A stretch of DNA of 64,000 nt from an uncultured Vicinamibacterales bacterium. GTDB lineage: Bacteria; Acidobacteriota; Vicinamibacteria; Vicinamibacterales; UBA8438. A program made the position numbers and the translations under genes. Under the pieces are notes generated by a model. The model was not told the DNA's origin. It saw only the letters and a list, made by a program, of their open reading frames with translations, and ran no database searches. This document shows positions 27,796 to 36,534 of the stretch, piece by piece. Positions within the stretch are counted from its first letter, which is position 1; each line of letters begins with the position of its first letter. The stretch is taken from the NCBI GenBank assembly GCA_958295905.1, contig OY282382.1:4956910-5020909 (forward strand), read 5' to 3'.

Positions 27796-28095
27796 GTGTT
27801 CGTCCTCGTCGCCTACGACGTGCCAGCCAAGAGAACCAACCTGTACAGGAAGCTGCTGAAAGAGTTTCTCGTGCACGAACAGGCGTCTGTCTTCATGGGC
27901 GACTTGGCTGAATCCGACGTCGTGAAGCTGGTCGCGACCATCTCCCGGACGATTGAACCAACCGACCACGTGCTGAAGCTGGTCTGCAAGAACCGTCACA
28001 ATATCGAAGTCATTCGGCTGAGCAAAGACGCCGCTGGTGGACCCATGCGGCAGGAAAAGGATCGATGGCATGGCCACGATTGGTCTGTTGTGTGA
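27796..28095 (+). CDS. cas2: Cas2
   Basis: The 99-aa ferredoxin-fold protein opens MFVLVAYDVPAKRTNLYRKL, with the conserved N-terminal strand and Asp, and contains HVLKLVCKNRHNIEVIRL. It bridges the Cas1 dimers during spacer integration. It starts at GTG, 4 nt after cas1, and is the last gene of the operon before the array. Confidence 0.93.
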   Translation: MFVLVAYDVPAKRTNLYRKLLKEFLVHEQASVFMGDLAESDVVKLVATISRTIEPTDHVLKLVCKNRHNIEVIRLSKDAAGGPMRQEKDRWHGHDWSVV

Positions 28096-28226
28096 GCCGG
28101 GCGGACCCGCGCTTGGCCGTGGGACCCCGCGAAAATGGGAGGCTAGGCGCAGTTGCGGTGGTCCGGAAGCGCGGATGGGGGCGCTGTCGCCGTGCGCCGG
28201 TAACGATTAAGACCAATAAATCGGAA
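28096..28226. promoter_or_regulatory. cas2-array spacer, one candidate leader
   Basis: This 131-bp non-coding stretch is GC-rich except for the last about 25 bp (TAACGATTAAGACCAATAAA) beside the first repeat, which could be a leader anchor. The first repeat is perfect. However, repeat polarity suggests transcription from the other end, so leader status is unresolved. Confidence 0.4.
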
Positions 28227-31200
28227 GTTTCCAATCCCCATGAGGGGTAATGAGAACACCGTGATGCAGTGCCAGCGTGACGACGACGTCGTAGGGGTTT
28301 CCAATCCCCATGAGGGGTAATGAGCTGGACCTGGATGGCGACCTTCAGCCGGCCGCAGTACGGTTTCCAATCCCCATGAGGGGTAATGAGTGACGGCCGG
28401 ATGGGGCTCGATGCTGCTCCAGCGGCGGTTTCCAATCCCCATGAGGGGTAATGAGGATGGAAGTGCTTGCAGCAACGGCGGTACGCCCGGCGGTTTCCAA
28501 TCCCCATGAGGGGTAATGAGCGCGAGCAGCACCGCCCGCCGTCCTCGCCGAACTGGCCGAGTTTCCAATCCCCATGAGGGGTAATGAGGAAGTCGCCAGC
28601 CGGGGCATGGGCGGGCGCGGCTGGGAGGGTTTCCAATCCCCATGAGGGGTAATGAGATATTCGACCCTCGCACACTCCACCGCCGCCGTCATGTTTCCAA
28701 TCCCCATGAGGGGTAATGAGTGCTCGACGAGGCGGGCGGTGGTCTCGATGATGGCCGTTTCCAATCCCCATGAGGGGTAATGAGAGTCAGTCGGGAAACG
28801 GCGGCGGCGGGGGTATTTACGTTTCCAATCCCCATGAGGGGTAATGAGCAGGCGTACCGCAACGAGATGCGAAGGAAGACGCTGTTCGGTTTCCAATCCC
28901 CATGAGGGGTAATGAGAGGAGCGGGGTCTCCCCGTCCGTGTCATCCCACACCAGTTTCCAATCCCCATGAGGGGTAATGAGCCGAGCGCGGGCGGCGGGG
29001 CCTGGCTCGCATGGGAGGTTTTCAATCCCCATGAGGGGTAATGAGTCATCTCGCCTCCAGGATCGACGGCAATCGGTAGCCGTTTCCAATCCCCATGAGG
29101 GGTAATGAGTCTCACGCCTGGTGGCGCAGTCACTACCCCCCGAACGGGTTTCCAATCCCCATGAGGGGTAATGAGGGGGAGTCGGTGGACGAGGCGCTGT
29201 CGAACCACGGGTTTCCAATCCCCATGAGGGGTAATGAGCTGGACGGCGGCCCGGCCCCGGACGGCGCGGCCTGGCGTTTCCAATCCCCATGAGGGGTAAT
29301 GAGGTGAATGTCAATGTGATCGGAAGAGGCGCCGATCTGCCGAGTTTCCAATCCCCATGAGGGGTAATGAGCCCCGGTCACCGGCGGCGTTCGGTGACGT
29401 TGACCCGGTTTCCAATCCCCATGAGGGGTAATGAGGGCTCGCTGGTGGCCGGGCGCGAACCGTTCGACGCGCGTTTCCAATCCCCATGAGGGGTAATGAG
29501 CTCTTTCGCGAGCCACACCGGCGGCACGACGTCGACGTTTCCAATCCCCATGAGGGGTAATGAGCCGGACAGCCCCTCGCTGATCTTGCTGAAGCCTGCC
29601 TTGTTTCCAATCCCCATGAGGGGTAATGAGTCTCCGTAGTCGTTGACTCTCACTCCGCCTCCCTTGTTTCCAATCCCCATGAGGGGTAATGAGGCGGGAC
29701 TGTTCGACGCCACCAATGTGGAGTTCCTTCAAGGGTTTCCAATCCCCATGAGGGGTAATGAGGCGGGACTGTTCGACGCCACCAATGTGGAGTTCCTTCA
29801 AGGGTTTCCAATCCCCATGAGGGGTAATGAGGCGGCGCTGTGGACGCACATCCGGCGGCGCAAGGGAGGGTTTCCAATCCCCATGAGGGGTAATGAGGAC
29901 ATGTTCGAGGCGACCTCGAACCTGGAGCAGCACAAGTTTCCAATCCCCATGAGGGGTAATGAGGAGAGTGTCATCCGGCGGACGGCCGACCCGGCCGAGT
30001 TTCCAATCCCCATGAGGGGTAATGAGATGGCCCGGCCGCGGGCCGGGTAGTAGTCTACCGCTGTTTCCAATCCCCATGAGGGGTAATGAGCCCCTGTATT
30101 GCCCGTGGCCGGACTGCCGCGCGCAGGTTTCCAATCCCCATGAGGGGTAATGAGAGGTTGAGGCGGCGATCGGCGGCGGAGGATGCCGTCTCGTGTTTCC
30201 AATCCCCATGAGGGGTAATGAGCTTGGGGCGGTCGAGGGCGCGGTGTTCGACCTCGAGTTTCCAATCCCCATGAGGGGTAATGAGACCGTGTATCAGGAG
30301 GATGACGGCACCTACACCGGTGGTTTCCAATCCCCATGAGGGGTAATGAGCGGCACCTGGACGCGGTCCACGCCCACGCCCCCGGGGTTTCCAATCCCCA
30401 TGAGGGGTAATGAGGACACCGTCTGGACGGGCATGCGTGTGATCGCGTCGTTTCCAATCCCCATGAGGGGTAATGAGGCGTACCACGGCACCGTCTGGGC
30501 CTGGGACGGCGACCGTTTCCAATCCCCATGAGGGGTAATGAGGCCGGCGCCGCCGTTGCCGGTCGGCGTGCCGGGGATGTTTCCAATCCCCATGAGGGGT
30601 AATGAGCAGTCGGCCCGGCTCGACCGCTCGACCGGGCGTGGTGTTTCCAATCCCCATGAGGGGTAATGAGCCGCGGCAACGCCTCATCGAGGCCGCGATC
30701 GGCGAGGCGTTTCCAATCCCCATGAGGGGTAATGAGCCCGCCTCGTCGCGCAGCGACCACGATCGCAGCGACGTTTCCAATCCCCATGAGGGGTAATGAG
30801 CTGCCGAGCGGGTCGCGCATCAGGCTGAGGCGGGAGGTGGTTTCCAATCCCCATGAGGGGTAATGAGCGTCGGAGTGGCGCGACCGGCTCATGCGCCTGG
30901 TCGTGGTTTCCAATCCCCATGAGGGGTAATGAGGGCTACTGGGTCCGCGCGGCGCGCGCGTGCGACCCGCACGTTTCCAATCCCCATGAGGGGTAATGAG
31001 TATCGCAGTCCATCAATCCACCTCCCCGCGGCCGAGTTTCCAATCCCCATGAGGGGTAATGAGATCGTCGCGGGCTCGCGCCTGCCGGATGTCGATGCGC
31101 TGTTTCCAATCCCCATGAGGGGTAATGAGGACGATGCTGATGCGGTCGCCCACCATGACGGCCCGCGTTTCCAATCCCCATGAGGGGTAATGAGCAGAGC

Positions 31201-34200
31201 ACCGGCCTCACCGTGCGGTCGGTGCTGGGCGGTTTCCAATCCCCATGAGGGGTAATGAGCGCTCGATGGCGGCGTCCAGCGGGCGGATATCGAAGTTTCC
31301 AATCCCCATGAGGGGTAATGAGGAGGTGCTGCGGCGCTACGGCATCGAGACCGTCCACGGTTTCCAATCCCCATGAGGGGTAATGAGCGGCTGGCGAACG
31401 ACGGGTTCAACGTCGTCGGCGGCGGGGGTTTCCAATCCCCATGAGGGGTAATGAGCTGGACGCGCTCGTGGGCGTCCAACGCCCCGTAGCCGTCTCAGTT
31501 TCCAATCCCCATGAGGGGTAATGAGATCACATCGACCTCCATGGCCGCCGTCCGCGTCGGCGGTTTCCAATCCCCATGAGGGGTAATGAGGCCCGGATGT
31601 CGGCGAGGCCGACCAACTGCACGACGTGTTTCCAATCCCCATGAGGGGTAATGAGGAGATCGCCGAGGACTGGCTCCTGAGGGGGGTGTCGTGTTTCCAA
31701 TCCCCATGAGGGGTAATGAGCGAATTGTCCGGAACGCCCAACTGCAACATCAGAAGGTTTCCAATCCCCATGAGGGGTAATGAGCGATAGGCGAGCCGGT
31801 TGTTGTCGGACCCCTGCGGGCGGGTTTCCAATCCCCATGAGGGGTAATGAGACCAGCGGCCCGCGGCCCTCCATGTCAGCGGGGCGGACGGTTTCCAATC
31901 CCCATGAGGGGTAATGAGTCCATGCCGCGATCGGCGGAAGTCCGGGGCGACTTCAGTTTCCAATCCCCATGAGGGGTAATGAGTCGCTGGCGGCGGCCCG
32001 GGAGTGGGTGTCATGGGCGTCGTTTCCAATCCCCATGAGGGGTAATGAGCTCGACCTGCTCGGCGTCCGGGTCGTGCACACCGGCGGTTTCCAATCCCCA
32101 TGAGGGGTAATGAGCTCGTCTCGTGACCCCCGACCAGCGCGCCGCCGCGGTTTCCAATCCCCATGAGGGGTAACAGCCCGTGGCAAAACTCCGCGGCGCG
32201 CCAAAACCGGCCGGCGGTGGCGCGGAAACGGCTCGGATCGGCCAGATTTCGGCGATTTCGACGGCTGCACGACACGTTCTTGGGCCGAGATACGGCCCGG
32301 CCGGATGCAGCACCACTTCTGCCACGGCCTGGTAATGAGCGGTCGGGCGCGGTCCCGGCGCTGTCGGAGCTCGGCGGGTTTCCAATCCCCATGAGGGGTA
32401 ATGAGTGGATGGATGGCCAACAGCCGGGACCAATGCCCGATGGTTTCCAATCCCCATGAGGGGTAATGAGCAGCGGTCCGACGCGACGCGGGGCCAACCG
32501 TGCCAGGGTTTCCAATCCCCATGAGGGGTAATGAGATGCGCAGCGTCCGCCACTCGACCGCGCGGGCGTCCAGTTTCCAATCCCCATGAGGGGTAATGAG
32601 AGGCGGCCGGGTCGGTAGGGGTCGGCGGGAATCTGGAGGTTTCCAATCCCCATGAGGGGTAATGAGCGCCATTTGATGCGCCCTCCCCGGCGCGTCTTCC
32701 GCGGTTTCCAATCCCCATGAGGGGTAATGAGGGAGCGGCCTCTTCCGGCTCGCGGCCGGCCGCGGGGGTTTCCAATCCCCATGAGGGGTAATGAGGGATC
32801 GATGACGCGCGCCGTCCCCGGCGGCATCTGGGTGTTTCCAATCCCCATGAGGGGTAATGAGGTGGCGGTGTGGATGCACCACTTCGTCCAGCAGTCCGTT
32901 TCCAATCCCCATGAGGGGTAATGAGATGCGGCGCCGTCGTGGCATCGGGATGCGGACCCGTGTTTCCAATCCCCATGAGGGGTAATGAGAGGTGGCCCAT
33001 GGTGTTCTCCTTGGGGGGCTCAGCGGTTTCCAATCCCCATGAGGGGTAATGAGCGCGGCGACGTCGCCGCCCTCCAGGCCGACGTGCAGGGTTTCCAATC
33101 CCCATGAGGGGTAATGAGATCGGGCGTCGGTGGGGCGGGACGCAGCGGGGGATGGTTTCCAATCCCCATGAGGGGTAATGAGTCGCAGTCGACGCAGGTC
33201 GAGGCCGCTTGCCGTGCGGTTTCCAATCCCCATGAGGGGTAATGAGAGCCGGCCGGGCGCCGCGAGTCCGGACCGAAGCCCCAGGGGGGTTTCCAATCCC
33301 CATGAGGGGTAATGAGCAGGCGCACCTGCGGGGCGAGATGTTCCGGCGGTTCGCGGGTTTCCAATCCCCATGAGGGGTAATGAGCTCCCTCAACCACCGG
33401 CTCATCCGCGGTCCGCGACCAGTTTCCAATCCCCATGAGGGGTAATGAGCGCACGGTCACCGCGGTCCCGGCGTCGCCGTCGTCGAGTTTCCAATCCCCA
33501 TGAGGGGTAATGAGTTCGGACGCCTCATCGGGGCCGGCGGCTCCGGCGGGTGTTTCCAATCCCCATGAGGGGTAATGAGTGCCGCAGACTTCCGCCGCCG
33601 GAGACAGAATCGTGGCAGTTTCCAATCCCCATGAGGGGTAATGAGTCAGCGCGAACGCGTGCCGGCCGAACGACCCCTCCCCAACGTTTCCAATCCCCAT
33701 GAGGGGTAATGAGCGCTGGCGAAGATGCAGGCGGTGGATTCGGCGGCGGGTTTCCAATCCCCATGAGGGGTAATGAGGGATACTCCGGTTTGGCCGTATC
33801 CGGCACGAGCCTGTGGTTTCCAATCCCCATGAGGGGTAATGAGTGCGGGCGGGCGTGGAGCGAGATCCCCGAGGGGGCATCATGTTTCCAATCCCCATGA
33901 GGGGTAATGAGAGGATCCGGCCGGCGCGCGCCGTCGTCGCCGAGGCGTTTCCAATCCCCATGAGGGGTAATGAGGTGGCTCATCCGCCGTGCGCGCGGTG
34001 GGGGCCGCTGGCGTTTCCAATCCCCATGAGGGGTAATGAGCTGTGGCTGCACCCGGAGCCGCCGTGGCGGCGGGAGGTTTCCAATCCCCATGAGGGGTAA
34101 TGAGGGCTCCGAGCCGTGCACCGTCGTTCTCCTCGGGGGGGGTTTCCAATCCCCATGAGGGGTAATGAGGCATGAGGGCGTCTTCACCTTCCCCGCGCGG

Positions 34201-35267
34201 CTTTCGGTTTCCAATCCCCATGAGGGGTAATGAGCTCGGCCGGCGGAAGTCGCCCGTGCTGGGCCTGGTCGTTTCCAATCCCCATGAGGGGTAATGAGGG
34301 GCGCGGGGCCGACTTGCCGAACGCCGAAATCCTTAGTTTCCAATCCCCATGAGGGGTAATGAGCGCGGGAAAAACCGCTCCGTGCGCCGAATGGAGCGGC
34401 AAGGTTTCCAATCCCCATGAGGGGTAATGAGTCTAGTTGGTCGGGGCGGGACGGCCCGCCCCCAAGCTGGTTTCCAATCCCCATGAGGGGTAATGAGCAG
34501 CGCCGACGAGTGGACCACCGTCGTGGCGCAGCGGGTTTCCAATCCCCATGAGGGGTAATGAGCTTTGCCTGCTCGGGCCATGTCGGGAGCCGCTGCCGGG
34601 CGTTTCCAATCCCCATGAGGGGTAATGAGGACACCGCCTGGGACGCCATCATGCCCGAGCGGCGCGCCAGTTTCCAATCCCCATGAGGGGTAATGAGTCG
34701 ATGAGTCGATGAGCCCCCCGCGCACCATCGCGTCCACCGCCCCGGGTTTCCAATCCCCATGAGGGGTAATGAGGTCCGGGCGTGGGTTGCGACCGTCGCG
34801 GATTTCAGGTTTCCAATCCCCATGAGGGGTAATGAGCCGTCGAAGACGCGGCGGTTGTCCCTGGTGCCGTAGGGTTTCCAATCCCCATGAGGGGTAATGA
34901 GTCGATCAGCTCCCGGAGTGGGACGGCGAGTGCCGTATCGTTTCCAATCCCCATGAGGGGTAATGAGAGGACGGGGCCGACGTGCGCGCGCCGCCCGTTG
35001 ATCCAGTTTCCAATCCCCATGAGGGGTAATGAGGTGGCGACCGACGTCGCCGCCCCGCCGAGGCCGCCGGGTTTCCAATCCCCATGAGGGGTAATGAGGC
35101 ATAATGGGCGGGTGGCACCGCGAGGTAGACCCGGAAGTTTCCAATCCCCATGAGGGGTATAATGAGTCCATCGCCGAGGAGATCGCCATGAGGGGTAATG
35201 AGGTGTTGGTGTAGGACTGCTGCCAGAACGGCTCCTTGGGTTTCCAATCCCCATGAGGGGTAATGAG
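28227..35267. CRISPR. Type I-D CRISPR array, about 106 repeat units
   Basis: The 28-bp repeat (plus strand) starts GTTTCCAAT, has the inverted core CCCC-ATGA-GGGG and ends TAATGAG; period is 63-70 bp, spacers mostly 35-42 bp. I counted by eye 104 well-kept units, then a truncated one (about 35185-35202) and a last good one (35240-35267). One repeat (29018) has C5 changed to T, one (32150) is split by a MITE, and one (35137) carries a 2-bp TA insertion. The spacer at 29694-29734 is exactly repeated at 29763-29803. The spacer before 34746 is long (48 nt) with an internal TCGATGAG duplication. Read on the minus strand the repeat ends GGGGATTGGAAAC, like usual crRNA 5' handles. Confidence 0.97.
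32174..32331 (+). mobile_element. 158-bp MITE inserted in a CRISPR repeat (copy 1)
   Basis: The element has imperfect 12-bp terminal inverted repeats, CAGCCCGTGGCA and TGCCACGGCCTG (11 of 12 match), and a 4-bp target duplication GTAA (32170-32173 and 32332-32335). Removing the element and one GTAA restores a perfect CRISPR repeat (32150-32339). It has no transposase, so it needs one in trans; no family was assigned. Copy 2 at 42602 is the same length and about 90 percent identical by eye. Confidence 0.88.
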
Positions 35268-35287
35268 GTTCTCGCCGAGGCGGCGGA

Positions 35288-35513
35288 GTGCTCAGGAATG
35301 AAAGCGTTTCCTTGATGGGCAGCGTTAAGGGCTGTACGCGGCGGGTCAAGCGGTGGCGCGGCGGGCAGATCGTTCAACGCTGGGTGGCGAGCGCGCTGGT
35401 GGAGGCGGCGCCGCGTTTCCGGCGGGCGCGGGACTACCGCGACCTGCGCTGCCTGGTCGGCGCCCCTAAACGCGCTGGCCCTGCCCGATCTGCCCGACCT
35501 AGCAAGGGGTTAC
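35288..35513 (+). pseudogene. Transposase C-terminal remnant at the array's right end
   Basis: The frame gives CTRRVKRWRGGQIVQRWVAS, then ALVEAAPRFRRARDYRDLRC and LVGA. A one-base shift then allows LNALALPDLPD. The pattern KRWR...W...A..EA...FRR...Y.DL..L looks like the C-terminal end of a DDE-type insertion-sequence transposase, recalled by eye with no family assigned. The rest is missing. It directly follows the degenerate end of the CRISPR array and may mark the event that damaged it. The roughly 220 bp from here to the next gene hold nothing else I can name. Confidence 0.5.
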
Positions 35514-35739
35514 AGTTGACACAGAATCGGTTCCGGCATGCGGGTTGCACAGCCAACACCAAACGACCGTCTAGTGCATCGCCACGACTAAAAACAGGGT
35601 CGCCGGGGCACTCATGCTGCGGCAACGGACGCGACGGATGTAGTGCCGACACCCACGCGGCGTGCATCCGCCATTCTGTGGGCGTCGACATGGCCGCTCT
35701 TGGGCCGGCTGAACGGCGACGAGCAGAACGGAGGCCGGT

Positions 35740-36534
35740 GTGAGCGACACGTTGTGCTTCGATGTGTTCAGGGCATGCGTTGAGGCCGTGGACGCAGGGG
35801 AGTTGATCGAATCGGTCAGCGATCGAGACAAGGAGTTCCACTTCCAGAACTGGTTCGCAGCCCGCCTGGGCCGCGTCGGCGTTCACTTCGATTCAGGAGG
35901 ACGGAACACGTACCCAGACTTCTCGTTGGTCGAGTATGTCGAGGGCTATGAAGTGAAAGGACTGGCATGGCCGGGCCGTGAGCGCGACTACGATGCAAAT
36001 AGCCAAGCGCCAACCGGCCTCCACAATGGCCGGCGCATTTTCTACGTCTTCGGTCGATATCCGGCAGACCTCACACCTTACGCCGACGTGGGAGACGGGC
36101 GTCGGCAGTACCCAGTCGTGGATCTGGTCATTTGCCACGGGGACTTCCTGAACGCGGACCACGAATACGTGCACGAGAACAAGAGCCTGAAGGGCTTTGG
36201 GACGTACGGCGACATCATGATCCGCGACCGGAAGATGTACGTGGCTCCGACGCCATTCGCGCTTACCGACGGAACAACGGGCCTGATGACGCTCATCGTA
36301 CCTGAGAGCATGGAGGCGCGCGACGGATTCCGTGAGGTTGGATGGTTGCAACGCATGGAGGCGGCGGAGTTCGTCGTGGCGTACAAGTTCGACCTCCGCT
36401 CAAATGCACTCGCTGCGGAAAGGGCGCCCAACCCCAATGTCGGGACTGAGCACCAGTTCGTTGCCTATCGACTCGCGACGCAGAGCGCCAAGCCTGTGAG
36501 CATGTTGCAGCGGACGCCGGGAGTGGGTGGATGA
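35740..36534 (+). CDS. Putative PD-(D/E)XK-type restriction endonuclease
   Basis: The 264-aa protein starts at GTG with an ACGGAGGCCG ribosome site. RNTYPDFSLVEYVEGYEVKG fits a PD...E-x-K nuclease core (Asp, then Glu-Val-Lys about 13 residues later) near residue 70. I do not recognise a named family. It is coupled by an ATGA overlap to the downstream DNA methylase, the arrangement of a compact restriction-modification pair. Base use is visibly AT-richer than the chromosome flanks, hinting at transfer. The nuclease role rests on the motif and context only. Confidence 0.6.
   Translation: MSDTLCFDVFRACVEAVDAGELIESVSDRDKEFHFQNWFAARLGRVGVHFDSGGRNTYPDFSLVEYVEGYEVKGLAWPGRERDYDANSQAPTGLHNGRRIFYVFGRYPADLTPYADVGDGRRQYPVVDLVICHGDFLNADHEYVHENKSLKGFGTYGDIMIRDRKMYVAPTPFALTDGTTGLMTLIVPESMEARDGFREVGWLQRMEAAEFVVAYKFDLRSNALAAERAPNPNVGTEHQFVAYRLATQSAKPVSMLQRTPGVGG

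Noticed and set aside
28010-35377. Many long open frames across the array giving repeated LITPHGDWK, HYPSWGLET or SLPLMGIGN phrases
   Set aside because: They are translations of the CRISPR repeat in different frames, not proteins; the 63-70-bp period and varied spacers define an array.
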